Of a DNA stretch of 64,000 nucleotides, positions 38,594-48,936 are shown in pieces (position 1 is the stretch's first letter; every line of letters starts with the position of its first letter). The stretch spans positions 3,720,001-3,784,000 of the forward strand of contig NZ_CP072610.1 of NCBI RefSeq assembly GCF_021029445.1, in the 5' to 3' direction. Below the pieces are notes generated by a model, which saw only the letters and a list, made by a program, of their open reading frames with translations, was not told the DNA's origin and did not search any database. A program made the position numbers and the translations under genes. This DNA comes from Pseudomonas wenzhouensis. GTDB lineage: Bacteria; Pseudomonadota; Gammaproteobacteria; Pseudomonadales; Pseudomonadaceae.

Positions 38594-41500
38594 ATGAACA
38601 ATCGCGGTGATATCGAGTTTGCCCTGCGGCTTCGCACTGAGCTTGAACAAGGCCAGCGCGAGCTGCAGGGGCTTGCTCAGACCGTCGAGGGCGTCGGTGC
38701 CGGCGCAGCAACATCAAGCGCTGAACTCAATCACCTAGGCGAGACCGCAGACCAGGCAGCCGCGCGCCTGCGCGGCATCGCCGAGGCGGCGGTACAGCAA
38801 AAGGTCGCCGCCGACGCTGCTGCGGCCAGCATGATGGAAAGCGCCAACGCCACGCGCCTGGCGGGCGCAAACTGGCAGGAAAACGCTGCGGCTCAGAACG
38901 AGTCGATGCGCGCCTACCACGCCGCCGAGCGCGCCGCCCAGGAGAAGGCCCAGGCCGATCTGCGTGCTGCCGAGGCCGCCGCTCAAGCCGCAGCGGCTAC
39001 CGAGAAAGAGGCCCAGGAGCTGCAGCAGCTGCTCGGCAAGATCGATCCGGTGATCCGCAAGCTGGACGAGCTGGACAACATGGAGCAGCAACTGCGCCGC
39101 GCGCGCGCCTCCGGCCAGATCGACCTCGACACCTTCGACGACTTCAATACCAAGCTGCAGGAGCAGCGTCAGCGCCTGGGCGGTACCACGGACGCGATGC
39201 GCGTCGCCGGCATCACTGCCGGCCAGTACCAGCAGGCCATGCGTCAGCTGCCGATGCAGATCACCGACATCACCACCAGCCTGGCCAGCGGCATGCCGGT
39301 CTGGCTGGTGGCCGTTCAGCAAGGCGGGCAGATCCGCGACAGCTTCGGCGGCTGGGCCAACGCCGGGCGTGCCCTGGTCAGCACCATCAATCCGCTGACG
39401 CTGGCCATCGCCAGTGTCACTGCTGCGATTGGTGCGACGGTGATCGCGGCCGTCCAGGGCGCGGCTGAGACTTACGAGTATGAAAAGGCCATTGCCCTGA
39501 CGGGAAACTCGGCGGGCGTCTCGGCTGACCAGTTGGCGGCAATGGCCCGCCAGATTGATGCGGTATCCGGTACCCAGCGCCAAGCTGCAGCAGCGCTGGC
39601 TGAAGTAACTGCTGCAGGCAAGTTCACCGCCGACCAGATCCAACTGATCGCCACCACGGCGGTTGTGATGGAGAACAGCATCGGCCGCGCTGTCAGCGCC
39701 ACAGTCGACGAGTTCAAGAAGCTGGCCGAGGAGCCGGCCGAGGCATCCGCCAAGCTCAACGAGCAGTACAACTACCTGACGTTGGCGGTGTACGAGCAGA
39801 TCGCTGCGCTGGAAGCCCAGGGCGATCAGGCGGGTGCGGCACAGGTGGCGATGGAGGCCCTGGCCGAAGCCATGCAGAGTCGGGCTGCCGATATCGCTGG
39901 CAACCTGGGGCTGGTGGAATCTGCCTGGCAGGCGGTCAAGAATGTGGCCGCAGAAGCCTGGGATGCGATGCTCGACATTGGCCGAGCTGACACCTTGGAA
40001 GACAAACTCGCCGAGGTGGCGCGTCAACGGCAGACCGCTATGTTCGGCGTGCGTGGAGACCGAGTCGGCGGTGGCATCGATCCGGCGCTGGAAGCGCGCC
40101 TGGCTGCCGAGGAAGAAGGCCTGCGCGAGCAGATTCGCCTGCGTGACGAGCAGGCGAAACAGACGGCAGAGGCGGCAGAGGCCGAGCGCGAGGCCATCGC
40201 AACCTCCCAGGAGCGCACCAAGGCTGCCGACGCCTTCGTCAAAGGCGCCGAGGCTCAGCTGCAGAGCCTGCAGAACCTGACCAGCGTAGAGCGCGCACAG
40301 CGGGTCATGCAGGAACAGAACATCGAGGCTACCAGTGAACTGGGCAAGCGCATGCTGGAGGCGGCTGAAGCCACCGATAAGCAGCGCGAGGCCAACCAGG
40401 CCGAAGCCGATGCCAAGCGTGCAGCCACCGAAGAGCAGCGCAAGGCCACTGCCGCACTGCGCGAGCAAGAACGCGCCGCCCAGGCCGCACTGCGTGCAAC
40501 CGAGCAGAGCGTTCGCCAGCAGCTGAGTTACGTGCAGGGCCTGGAGGATCAGGCCGCCAAGATCGGCCTGACCGCTGCCGAAGTGCGCCAGTACGAGCTG
40601 GCCGAGAAAGGCCTGACCGGCGCCATGCGTGCGCGGGCCGATGCTGCGCTGGCTCTGATCGATGCCGCTGAGGCACAGCGCCAGGCCGACGCCAACGCCC
40701 GCACCAATGTCGGCCTTGAGGCTGAGTTCCTGCGCGCTGCCGGGCGCGAGACAGATGCCGTGCTGCTGGAGATCCGCACCAAGTTCGCCGGCATGCGTAC
40801 CGAGTTCGAGAAAGCCGGCAACGAAGCCGGCCTGGCCTGGCTCGACAAGCTGATCCCGGTAGCCGAAGCCAAGGTGCGCGTCGACGACGTGCAGCGCGAG
40901 ATGGACCGCATCCTGGCCGAGCAGCAGCGCCAGGAGCAGTCGGTCAACGTGCAACAGGATGCCGGCCTGATCACCGAGCTGCAGGCGCGTGAACGCATCC
41001 TGGAGATCCACCGCCAGACCTACGCCCAGCTCGAACAGATCCGCCCGGTGCTGGCCGAGCTGGCTGCGCAACCTGGTGCAGTGGGTGAAGCGGCCGCGCA
41101 GGCGCTGTACGCCCTCGACTCCCAAGCCCAGCGCCTGATGGCCACCACCACGCTCCTGCAGGAGACGCTGCGTGATGGCCTGACCACGGGCCTGACCGAA
41201 GCCCTTACTGGCCTGGCGCGCGGTACCATGACCCTGCGCGAGGCCGTAACCGCTCTCGGCCAGAGCGTGCTCGATGCGCTCACTCGCATGGCGGCCGAGA
41301 ACCTTGCCCAGTCCATCACTGGTGGCGTGATGGGGCTTTTCGGTGGCGGTGGCCAGGATGGCGCGGGTCTCGCGACTGGCGCTGCGGCAGTGACGACATC
41401 AGCCGGCGCGCTTAGCGCAGCAGGTGCCACGTTGATGACCGGTGCAGCGGCTATTCAAACCGCTGCAGCCAGCCTGGCTGCGGCCAATGGAGTCAGCGGC

Positions 41501-42067
41501 GCTACCGGCTCGGGCTCGTCGGGCGGTTCCGGCTGGTTGGGGCTTATCGCCTCGGGCGCCAGTGCCTATTTCGGCGGTGGCGCTGGCGGTGCTGCTGGGG
41601 CCAGTACCTACACCGGTGCTTATGGTTTCGCCGAGGGCGGGAAGGTCAAGGGGCCTGGCACGCCCACCAGTGACTCAATCCTGGCCGCACTCTCGACTGA
41701 GGAAGTCGTCATCCGCGCCGCCTCGGCCATGCAACCAGGTGCGACCGACTTCCTCCTGGACTTCAACGCGCGCGGCATGCAGGCGCTGCATGACTGGGCC
41801 TTCCAGTCCGCCTACCACCACAACACCGGCGGCCTGGCCGGCGTGCCGGCACCGGCCTTGCCGTCGCCTGGGCTGGCAAACACTCGCCTGGCCGAGCCGG
41901 CTAAGGAGTCGGGTACCACGCTCAAGAACAGCCAGAACTTCTATCTGATCGACGATCCGCAGCGGATCGGCGACGTGATGTCCGGCCCGGTCGGCAGCGA
42001 GTCGATCGCCGTTGCTATCTCCCGTGAGCCCGGCAAGTTCCGCCAAATCCTAGGACTGAATCCCTGA
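38594..42067 (+). CDS. Tail tape-measure protein
   Basis: This 1157-residue protein has the lambda-H-like tape-measure motif QYQQAMRQLPMQITDITTSLASGMPVWLVAVQQGGQIRDSFGGW (about 212-255), hydrophobic membrane-active segments (LTLAIASVTAAIGATVIAA), and long Ala/Glu/Gln/Arg coiled coils (about 500-670). A Gly-rich region precedes the C-terminal GYAFAEGG-like YGFAEGGKVKGPGTPTSDSI segment. At roughly 1.5 angstrom per residue it would set a tail near 170 nm (inference from length). Confidence 0.93.
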   Translation: MNNRGDIEFALRLRTELEQGQRELQGLAQTVEGVGAGAATSSAELNHLGETADQAAARLRGIAEAAVQQKVAADAAAASMMESANATRLAGANWQENAAAQNESMRAYHAAERAAQEKAQADLRAAEAAAQAAAATEKEAQELQQLLGKIDPVIRKLDELDNMEQQLRRARASGQIDLDTFDDFNTKLQEQRQRLGGTTDAMRVAGITAGQYQQAMRQLPMQITDITTSLASGMPVWLVAVQQGGQIRDSFGGWANAGRALVSTINPLTLAIASVTAAIGATVIAAVQGAAETYEYEKAIALTGNSAGVSADQLAAMARQIDAVSGTQRQAAAALAEVTAAGKFTADQIQLIATTAVVMENSIGRAVSATVDEFKKLAEEPAEASAKLNEQYNYLTLAVYEQIAALEAQGDQAGAAQVAMEALAEAMQSRAADIAGNLGLVESAWQAVKNVAAEAWDAMLDIGRADTLEDKLAEVARQRQTAMFGVRGDRVGGGIDPALEARLAAEEEGLREQIRLRDEQAKQTAEAAEAEREAIATSQERTKAADAFVKGAEAQLQSLQNLTSVERAQRVMQEQNIEATSELGKRMLEAAEATDKQREANQAEADAKRAATEEQRKATAALREQERAAQAALRATEQSVRQQLSYVQGLEDQAAKIGLTAAEVRQYELAEKGLTGAMRARADAALALIDAAEAQRQADANARTNVGLEAEFLRAAGRETDAVLLEIRTKFAGMRTEFEKAGNEAGLAWLDKLIPVAEAKVRVDDVQREMDRILAEQQRQEQSVNVQQDAGLITELQARERILEIHRQTYAQLEQIRPVLAELAAQPGAVGEAAAQALYALDSQAQRLMATTTLLQETLRDGLTTGLTEALTGLARGTMTLREAVTALGQSVLDALTRMAAENLAQSITGGVMGLFGGGGQDGAGLATGAAAVTTSAGALSAAGATLMTGAAAIQTAAASLAAANGVSGATGSGSSGGSGWLGLIASGASAYFGGGAGGAAGASTYTGAYGFAEGGKVKGPGTPTSDSILAALSTEEVVIRAASAMQPGATDFLLDFNARGMQALHDWAFQSAYHHNTGGLAGVPAPALPSPGLANTRLAEPAKESGTTLKNSQNFYLIDDPQRIGDVMSGPVGSESIAVAISREPGKFRQILGLNP

Positions 42068-42927
42068 TGCCTCATCAAATCGGCTTCGTCGACAACTCGG
42101 GCGGCGTGCTCGCCCACTACAAGATGCTGGAGACCATCCGCGACTTCGCCTCGGCCAACGGCTGGACGGTGCTGCGGTATGACACTGCATCGGTCAACCG
42201 AGAGCTGATCTTGCGCGGCAGTGGTCACACGGGCGAAGAGGAGATCTTCATAGGCTTTCAGACTTATCAGAATGCAGGAACGAGCATCTACAACCTAGCT
42301 GGCGCAGTCTTTACCGGGTATGTGCCTGGCTCAACATTCTCGCAGCAGCCTGGCTACCGGCCTACGTCTTGCTGTGCTCATGATCTGAGGATTGACTATT
42401 GGTTGACGGTGAATCCTCAGCGCATCGCGTTGGCGATGAAAGTAGGAACCTCAGTCTACGAGTCGCTGTATGTAGGCAAGTTTCTTCCATACGCGCGCCC
42501 AACTCAGTACCCCTATCCCGTCGCCTGCGTCGGGACGCTCGCTGCGTTCTCCGGCACTCGCTTCACAGATATAAGTGCTAACCACTCCATGGGCTACAAG
42601 GGCAATAGCAACAGGATCAGCTTCCGAACGATAGCCGCTTGGAATACGCCTTTCTGTTATCCCTGGGACAGCGCTGACCTCGCTGGAACGACCCAGGTTC
42701 CAGCCTCTCAGTTGCGAGATACAGACGGCGTTTATCCACTCCTACCTGTTGAGCTGCATGACAACCTGGCAAACCTTTACGGCGCGCTGGATGGCATCTA
42801 CTACATCAGCGGTTTCAACAACAACGCCGAGAACACGTTGAGCGTCGATGGCCACGATTACGTAGTGATCCAGGACGCATTTCGCACCGACTTCACTGAT
42901 CACTATGCGATGAGGCTCGACGACTGA
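42067..42927 (+). CDS. Phage tail-associated protein, 286 aa
   Basis: It begins MPHQIGFVDNSGGVLAHYKM. The base composition is visibly lower in GC than the flanking tail genes. No catalytic motif is recognised. An N-terminal helix followed by GW and ELILRGSG parallels the next protein (AALIAACVGEGW... WRLRGG), suggesting divergent tandem paralogues. It is probably part of the distal tail. Confidence 0.7.
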   Translation: MPHQIGFVDNSGGVLAHYKMLETIRDFASANGWTVLRYDTASVNRELILRGSGHTGEEEIFIGFQTYQNAGTSIYNLAGAVFTGYVPGSTFSQQPGYRPTSCCAHDLRIDYWLTVNPQRIALAMKVGTSVYESLYVGKFLPYARPTQYPYPVACVGTLAAFSGTRFTDISANHSMGYKGNSNRISFRTIAAWNTPFCYPWDSADLAGTTQVPASQLRDTDGVYPLLPVELHDNLANLYGALDGIYYISGFNNNAENTLSVDGHDYVVIQDAFRTDFTDHYAMRLDD

Positions 42928-43793
42928 TGGCTTACTACAACGGGGCTGTATCGAGCTTTGCTGACCTCAAGGCTGCCCTGATAGCGGCATGCGTCGGTGA
43001 GGGATGGGTTTTGTCGGGCAGTGATGTGATTTCGAAGGGAGTCATGTTCATTGAGATATCTGCCGCTGGCCTAACGTGGCGCTTGCGTGGCGGTACGGGC
43101 GTAGACGGCGGCGGTGCTTTAACTGGGGGGCTTGCTCAGGGAGTAAGGATGCTTGGCAGCGGCACGCTGGCAGTGACCTGGCCCGCCAGTTACGAGATTT
43201 TTGTATTCGACAGTGAAGTCTACTTGGTACTCAACCATAGCGTTGACCGCTATCAGTGGTGCGCATTTGGTAAATCAAGGATCTCCTTACCTGGGACAGG
43301 CTTGTGGTTGGCCGCCACTGCTAGCGAAACCGTAGTAACTGGCCTTACAAACGGGCTAAGGACGAACTCGACCACCTATCCATCCGGCCTGCCGGTATGG
43401 AGCCCAGGCAGCGGGAACAATTCCGATAATTTCCGGATGCATCACGGCCTCGATGGCGGCACCTGGTCAACTGGGGGGTCTGTCCTGGGGGTAGGTTATA
43501 GCGCCTCGCAGCTAATCAACCTGCTCCCGAACTCTTGGAATAACGAGGCTGTGCTGCTACCAGCCCGTGCCTACTACTCGCGCGGATCTTCGAAGGTCTC
43601 GCTGGTAATGGAGATGGAGCATGCGCGCATTACGCGGATCGACAATCACTCGCCTGGAGAGGTCGTCACGCTCGGTTACGACAAGTGGAAAGTCTTCCCT
43701 GGTTACCGAAAGAACATGAGTGCGCGTAATGGTGGTGTGAACGTTGATCACACCGGCACGTTCGGCTGGGCTATCCGCTATGAGGAGCCCTGA
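42927..43793 (+). CDS. Phage tail-associated protein, 288 aa
   Basis: This protein (MAYYNGAVSSFADLKAALIA...) is Ser/Gly/Tyr-rich and low in GC for this window, overlapping both neighbours by one base. The pattern of beta strands and aromatic residues resembles the preceding protein. It is a candidate adhesion or tail-tip component. Function unknown. Confidence 0.68.
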   Translation: MAYYNGAVSSFADLKAALIAACVGEGWVLSGSDVISKGVMFIEISAAGLTWRLRGGTGVDGGGALTGGLAQGVRMLGSGTLAVTWPASYEIFVFDSEVYLVLNHSVDRYQWCAFGKSRISLPGTGLWLAATASETVVTGLTNGLRTNSTTYPSGLPVWSPGSGNNSDNFRMHHGLDGGTWSTGGSVLGVGYSASQLINLLPNSWNNEAVLLPARAYYSRGSSKVSLVMEMEHARITRIDNHSPGEVVTLGYDKWKVFPGYRKNMSARNGGVNVDHTGTFGWAIRYEEP

Positions 43794-45493
43794 TGGCCAT
43801 CATCTCTGGATATCACGCCCAGCCTGCGATGGCGGGAATAGATAACCCAAACCTATCCAGTGACCTCAATACGATCGAGTGGATCAGTATTCCTGGCGGT
43901 ACCAGTGCTCTGAAGGTTCAAGGATTGGCGGTTAAAACCCAGGTCTGGCCTCCTGTTGCAGACCGCGAGTTGGATGGCTATATCGGCGGTTCATATGTGG
44001 ATGACTACTACAACCGATTCCACATCACACCTGCGGCGGTTGATCTTGGGAACGTCGTCTCGGCCCAGTCGTTTCCGGTACGGATCTGGAATGCCTATCT
44101 GGAGCCCAGGACATTGGCTGCCATCACTGGTCTCGGCGAAGGAATAGAGGTCGGCGGCCAGCCATTACCGCCGCTTCTGTTCCCCGGCCTCAAGGAACTG
44201 ACTTGGTCAGTCTCAGTGACACCTGAAGGGGTGCCCGTGCTCGACACGGTGATTGGCTGGCAGTTTGACAACGGACAAAGCCCCTCTGTACGCGTAACTG
44301 CCAACCGCATTATCGCCTGGACGTTCGTGCCCGATTGGGGCGATGGCATCCGCGAACGGCTGACAGCAGCAACCGACATCCTGCAGAGCGAATCGGGTGT
44401 CAGCCAGCGGCGCAAGCTGCGCGGCGCGCCACGTCGTGAGTTCAATGGCCCAATGTATGCCGAGGGGCGCGAGCGCCAGTTGCTCGATCTCTCCCTGTTT
44501 GGCTGGAGCGATCGGATATGGTCGATCCCGATCTGGCCCGATATCCAACTGCTCGATGCCGGCATCGGCGCTGACGTCGACTTCATCCCCTGCAGCACTC
44601 AGCACCTGGACTTTCGTGCCGGCGGACTGGCGATGCTGCGTGGCGAGGATGCTTTCACCAGCGAGACCGTCGAGATACTCGAAGTACTCACCAATGGCCT
44701 GCAGCTGAAGCGCAACACTCAGTTGGCCTGGCCTGCCGGCTCCAGGATCTATCCTGCGCGTGCCGCGCAACTGCTCGAGGAGCCATCTCTTAGCAAGCTG
44801 ACCGATCGACTGATCGAGGCCGAGGTGCGCTTCCTGGTAGTTGAGGCCTGTGACTGGCCTGAGTGGCTGCCGGCCACCTTATATAGAGGGCGGCCGGTTT
44901 GGGATCGCCGTCCGGATGACACCGAGAATCTCACCCATGCGGCCGAGCGCTTGCGTTCGACGCTCGACAGTGGGTTCGCCCAGCCGTTGATAACCGACAC
45001 AGCCCGACGCGCCTTCCAGGTGCTGAGCCAACGCCATCTCGACCTCGGTCGCGAAGCTCGGGCCCTGGTGCGCTCGTTCATCTATGGCATGCGTGGTCGG
45101 CAGAAGGTGGTTTGGGTACCGAGCCATATGGATGACCTGACTGTCGTCGCTACCACATCTGCGTTGGCCACCATCCTCGACATTATGAATATCGGCTACA
45201 CCCGCTTCAGCAATGGCAAGCCCGGCCGGCGCGATATTCGCATCGAGCTGTGGAACGGCACGGTGCTGATGCGCCGCATCACTGGCGCTACCGAACTGGA
45301 TACTCAAACCGAACGCCTGGTGCTCGATGCCCCCCTTGGTATCGAGGTACGGCCTGGCGACATCGCGCGGATCAGTTGGATGAACCTGATGCGGTTCGAG
45401 AGCGACACCCAGGAGATCGAGCACATGACAGACAGCCAAGGCGTTGCCGGCTGGACAGCTGTATTTCGCGAGGAGCGCGACGATGAGTTTTAA
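43793..45493 (+). CDS. Phage distal tail protein, 566 aa
   Basis: A large beta-rich protein (YHAQPAMAGIDNPNLSSDLN...) located between the tail-associated pair and the DUF2163 protein. Its second half contains GMRGRQKVVWVPSHMDDLTV and a C-terminal ferredoxin-like segment (RPGDIARISWMNLMRFESDTQEIEH). It probably belongs to the distal tail/baseplate hub. Overlaps the next gene by 11 bases. Confidence 0.72.
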   Translation: MAIISGYHAQPAMAGIDNPNLSSDLNTIEWISIPGGTSALKVQGLAVKTQVWPPVADRELDGYIGGSYVDDYYNRFHITPAAVDLGNVVSAQSFPVRIWNAYLEPRTLAAITGLGEGIEVGGQPLPPLLFPGLKELTWSVSVTPEGVPVLDTVIGWQFDNGQSPSVRVTANRIIAWTFVPDWGDGIRERLTAATDILQSESGVSQRRKLRGAPRREFNGPMYAEGRERQLLDLSLFGWSDRIWSIPIWPDIQLLDAGIGADVDFIPCSTQHLDFRAGGLAMLRGEDAFTSETVEILEVLTNGLQLKRNTQLAWPAGSRIYPARAAQLLEEPSLSKLTDRLIEAEVRFLVVEACDWPEWLPATLYRGRPVWDRRPDDTENLTHAAERLRSTLDSGFAQPLITDTARRAFQVLSQRHLDLGREARALVRSFIYGMRGRQKVVWVPSHMDDLTVVATTSALATILDIMNIGYTRFSNGKPGRRDIRIELWNGTVLMRRITGATELDTQTERLVLDAPLGIEVRPGDIARISWMNLMRFESDTQEIEHMTDSQGVAGWTAVFREERDDEF

Positions 45494-46304
45494 CAGTCGT
45501 GAGAACTCGCTGGCTGATGGAGCGCCAATCAGGCTGTACCAGTTCAGCCGAGGTGTCATGCGCTGGCTCTACACCAGTGCAGACCGAGACGCGGTCGTGG
45601 GTACGCAGATATTCCGCACGCTTCGCGGCGGTATCTCGGACGACGGGATTCGCCAGACAGGTGAGGCCAGCGTCGAGCTGCTCAAGATCACCGTGCCGGC
45701 CGATCTCGCCGTGGCGACGCTCTATCGAGGGGTACCGCCGTCGAACGAGGTCGCCCTGACGATATTCGACAGGCATGCGGGAGAGGACGAGCAGGTCGTC
45801 AGCTGGGTGGGCAGCATTCAGAGCGTGACCTGGCCGAAGCGCGACCAGGCTCAGTTGGTTTGCCAGCCGCTATCAGCGCGCATGACGATGCAGGGGCTGC
45901 GGCAGGGCTGGGAGCGGGCCTGTCATCACGCGCTCTTTGGCATCGGCTGTGGCGTCAATCGAGACCTATACCGCGTCACAACCGAGATTCAGAGCAAGAG
46001 CGGACTGGTCATCAGTAGTGGCGCGTTCGCGAGTTACCCGGACGGCTATTTCACAGCTGGTTGGGTCGAGTGGTCAGTCGGTTCAGGTGAATTCGATCGG
46101 AGAGCTATCGAGCGGCACACCGGCAGCAACCTGGCCATGCTGGGTGGGACAGCAGGGCTTCAACCTGGTCAGGCGATCCGCGTCTATCCCGGCTGCAATC
46201 AGACCACTCAGATGTGCAACGACAAGTTCGGCAACATACCCAACCATGGCGGCATCCCGCACCTCGCAGGCCGCTCGCCGTTCGATGGCAATCCGGTTTT
46301 CTAG
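45483..46304 (+). CDS. Phage BR0599/DUF2163 family tail protein
   Basis: This 273-residue protein ends with the family-typical Cys-containing CNQTTQMCNDKFGNIPNHGGIPHLAGRSPFDGNPVF and has FGIGCGVNRDLYR in the middle. Such proteins are tail-tip hub components in siphophages and gene-transfer agents. The start at 45483 is chosen by family length. Confidence 0.85.
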   Translation: MSFNSRENSLADGAPIRLYQFSRGVMRWLYTSADRDAVVGTQIFRTLRGGISDDGIRQTGEASVELLKITVPADLAVATLYRGVPPSNEVALTIFDRHAGEDEQVVSWVGSIQSVTWPKRDQAQLVCQPLSARMTMQGLRQGWERACHHALFGIGCGVNRDLYRVTTEIQSKSGLVISSGAFASYPDGYFTAGWVEWSVGSGEFDRRAIERHTGSNLAMLGGTAGLQPGQAIRVYPGCNQTTQMCNDKFGNIPNHGGIPHLAGRSPFDGNPVF

Positions 46305-46314
46305 GGGGTAAGTC

Positions 46315-46557
46315 ATGGACCCGTATACCTGGGCGTATATCGCCATCATGGCGATCAGTGCCTACGTCTCATACAAGAATCGCCCCAAGTCTGTTGCACC
46401 GAAGCCGGTGGCTTTCGAGGACTTCAGCTTTCCGCAATTCGAAGAAGGCACTCCCCAGTGTGTGTTTTTCGGGGACAACTGGACGCCGGACTGGATGGTG
46501 CTCTCCTACGGCAACTATCGCACCCAACCGATCAAGACGAAGAGCGGCAAGAAATGA
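46315..46557 (+). CDS. Small tail-operon membrane protein, 80 aa
   Basis: An N-terminal hydrophobic segment (YTWAYIAIMAISAYVSY) is followed by an aromatic-rich soluble part (FEDFSFPQFEEGTPQCVFFGDNW). GGGGG lies upstream. It overlaps the next gene by four bases. Function unknown. Confidence 0.65.
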   Translation: MDPYTWAYIAIMAISAYVSYKNRPKSVAPKPVAFEDFSFPQFEEGTPQCVFFGDNWTPDWMVLSYGNYRTQPIKTKSGKK

Positions 46558-46793
46558 TCAGCGACGACGAACTGTTCGTGACCCTGGAGCACATGCACAG
46601 CGTGCCGGCATTCAATGGTCGGGCCGGCTACTGCCACAAGGGCGGGCGCGCGTTGGCTGCAAGGTACGGCCTCGACTGGGGGCAGATTGTGAGCGATGGC
46701 GGCATCGTGGCCAGCAAGCTGGTCGCCACAGGCGATGCCATGGCACTGCACCTGGTCGAGTTCGCGCGTCGGGAGGTGGGCAATGGGCAGTAA
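46554..46793 (+). CDS. Small tail-operon protein, 79 aa
   Basis: The product begins MISDDELFVTLEHMHSVPAF and contains CHKGGRALAARYGLDW. It resembles small proteins placed before the tail-tip protein in B3-like phages. Function unknown. It is coupled by overlap on both sides. Confidence 0.65.
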   Translation: MISDDELFVTLEHMHSVPAFNGRAGYCHKGGRALAARYGLDWGQIVSDGGIVASKLVATGDAMALHLVEFARREVGNGQ

Positions 46794-48936
46794 GAAGGCC
46801 GTCAAGGTTGGCTATCGCTACTTGTTCGGTATCCACATGGGTGTCGGCAAGGCGATCGATGAGTTGGTCGAGATCAAGGTCGGTGAGAAGCGTGCTTGGT
46901 CTGGCAGCGTTACCAGCAACCAAACCATCAACATCAACGCCCCGGAGCTGTTTGGAGGCGACAACGGCGAGGGGGGCATCCAGGGAACGCTCGACGTGAT
47001 GATGGGCGCGCCTGATCAGCCGCTCAATGGGCGCTTGGCGGCCATGCTGGGCGGGCTGGTACCGGCCTTCCGTGGCGTGTGCACGTTGTTCTATGACGGC
47101 CTGGTGACCAGTTTGAACCCTTACCCGAAGGCCTGGACGTTCCGTGTACGGCGCGCATTGAAGGGCTGGGATGGCGCACTCTGGTACCCAGAGCGCTGCG
47201 TTATCGATATGGCCAGCGGTGCGATCAAGGCGATGAACCCCGCGCACATCATCTATGAGTGCCTGACGAACCGCGACTGGGGTGGTGGCATGGATCGTAG
47301 CCGGATCGATGACGCCTCTTTTCGCGCTGCGGCAACGACGTTACACGCTGAAGGTTTCGGGCTGTGCCTGCGCTGGGTTCGCCAGGACAGCCTCTCGACC
47401 TTTGTCAGCCACGTGCTCGATCACATCGGCGGCAATCTCTTTATCAGTCGCAGGACGGGGCTGTTTGAGCTGACCCTGGTACGCGATGACTACGATCCTG
47501 AGTTGCTCCCGTTGTTCGACGAGGACAGCGGCCTGCTGTCGATCATGGAGGATGACAACGCCGCGACGGCAGGTGCAGCGAATGAGGTCATCATCAAGTG
47601 GCGCAGCCCAATCGATAACACGAACAGGCAGAAGCGCGAGCGCAATCTCGCTGCGATCCAAGGCGCCGGCCAGATCCTCTCGACCACCATCGAGTACCCA
47701 GGCATTCCCACTGATGAGCTAGCCGGCCGAGTGGCTGTTCGTGATCTGCGGGCCAGGTCGGTCGGGCTGAAGCGCTTCAAGGTGCAGCTCGACCGGCGCG
47801 GCCGCGACATCAAGCCGGGTGGCGCATTCCGCATCCGCAGCCTGAGCCGTGGCATCGAGATGATGGTGGTCAGGGCTGGCCGTTTCGAGGATGGCACCCT
47901 CGGCAGTGGTGTGATCACGGTCACGGCTGTGCAAGACGTGTTCGGGTTGCCGGCCACCAGCATGACGCCTCCACAGCCTCCAGGCTGGGTGCCACCGAAC
48001 ACAGCGCCGGCCCCAGCTACTGTCCGGCGACTGACAGAGGTTACATGGCGCGACCTGGTGCAAACCGTCGACCCCGCTAACCTAGCGTTGTTCGATCAAA
48101 CCAGCGCGTTCATTGCCGCCTTAGCGCTAAAGCCTACGCCCTTGTCGCTGGGCTTCGGGATCGAGTCGAGGGTCGGCAGCGCGGCCTTTGCTAGTGCCGA
48201 GAGCGGGGACTTTTGTCCGTCAGGTCTACTGGTTGTGGCGATTGGGCGTACTGAGACCAGCATTCAGCTGACATCGGTCGAAAGCATCGACTTGGTCGAG
48301 GTAGGTACTGCTGCGTTGATCGATGACGAGATCATCCGGGTTGTGGCGGTCGACCTCGGCACGTTGGTAGTGACCATCGCCCGTGGCTGCGTGGACACCG
48401 TGCCAGGCTCTCACCTTGCGGGCGCGCGCGTGTGGTTCTTCGATGACTATGCAGGGGCTGACCCTACGGAGTACTCCGCTGGTGTCAGCGTGCAGATGCG
48501 GCTGCGCAGCATCACTAGCAGCGGCATGCTGGCTCCAGAGCTGGCTCCGATCGATACCCTGGCACTGGTTGGGCGTCAGGCGCTGCCGTACCCACCGGGC
48601 CGGCTGCTTATCGGCGGCGCCAGCTATCCGGCCTCGGTCGTTGGTGATGTGGTTGCCAGCTGGGCGCACCGTGATCGCATCGTCCAGGCCGACCAGTTGA
48701 TCGACACCACGACAGGCGATATCGGCCCTGAACCAGGTACCACTTACAGCTGCAGGTTGCTCAGGGCTGATAACAGCAGCGTGCTGGCAAGCCAGACCGG
48801 TATCAGTGGCACGACCGCTACGCTGACCACCACCTATGTGGGCCAGGTCATTCTGGAGGTCTGGTCGGTTCGGGGAGGGTTGAACAGTTGGCAGCGGCAC
48901 CGAGTCCAGTTCAGCAGGACGGACCCGGTGCCGTGA
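46783..48936 (+). CDS. Tail tip/attachment protein (J-like)
   Basis: This 717-residue protein begins MGSKKAVKVGYRYLFGIHM after a GGGAGG site. Recognisable hub features are INAPELFGGDNGEGGIQGTLDVMMG, IKAMNPAHIIYECLTNRDWGGG and a long beta-rich C-terminus. This is the last phage gene, ending 85 bp before the right end. No separate tail fibre gene is present, so this protein and the 42-44 kb pair probably determine host binding (inference). Confidence 0.85.
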   Translation: MGSKKAVKVGYRYLFGIHMGVGKAIDELVEIKVGEKRAWSGSVTSNQTININAPELFGGDNGEGGIQGTLDVMMGAPDQPLNGRLAAMLGGLVPAFRGVCTLFYDGLVTSLNPYPKAWTFRVRRALKGWDGALWYPERCVIDMASGAIKAMNPAHIIYECLTNRDWGGGMDRSRIDDASFRAAATTLHAEGFGLCLRWVRQDSLSTFVSHVLDHIGGNLFISRRTGLFELTLVRDDYDPELLPLFDEDSGLLSIMEDDNAATAGAANEVIIKWRSPIDNTNRQKRERNLAAIQGAGQILSTTIEYPGIPTDELAGRVAVRDLRARSVGLKRFKVQLDRRGRDIKPGGAFRIRSLSRGIEMMVVRAGRFEDGTLGSGVITVTAVQDVFGLPATSMTPPQPPGWVPPNTAPAPATVRRLTEVTWRDLVQTVDPANLALFDQTSAFIAALALKPTPLSLGFGIESRVGSAAFASAESGDFCPSGLLVVAIGRTETSIQLTSVESIDLVEVGTAALIDDEIIRVVAVDLGTLVVTIARGCVDTVPGSHLAGARVWFFDDYAGADPTEYSAGVSVQMRLRSITSSGMLAPELAPIDTLALVGRQALPYPPGRLLIGGASYPASVVGDVVASWAHRDRIVQADQLIDTTTGDIGPEPGTTYSCRLLRADNSSVLASQTGISGTTATLTTTYVGQVILEVWSVRGGLNSWQRHRVQFSRTDPVP

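Noticed and set aside
38735..41125. 796-aa leftward open frame opposite the tape-measure gene
   Set aside because: Its composition is Leu/Gly/His/Arg-rich, typical of the reverse complement of a coiled-coil gene; no ribosome-binding site or homologous motif.
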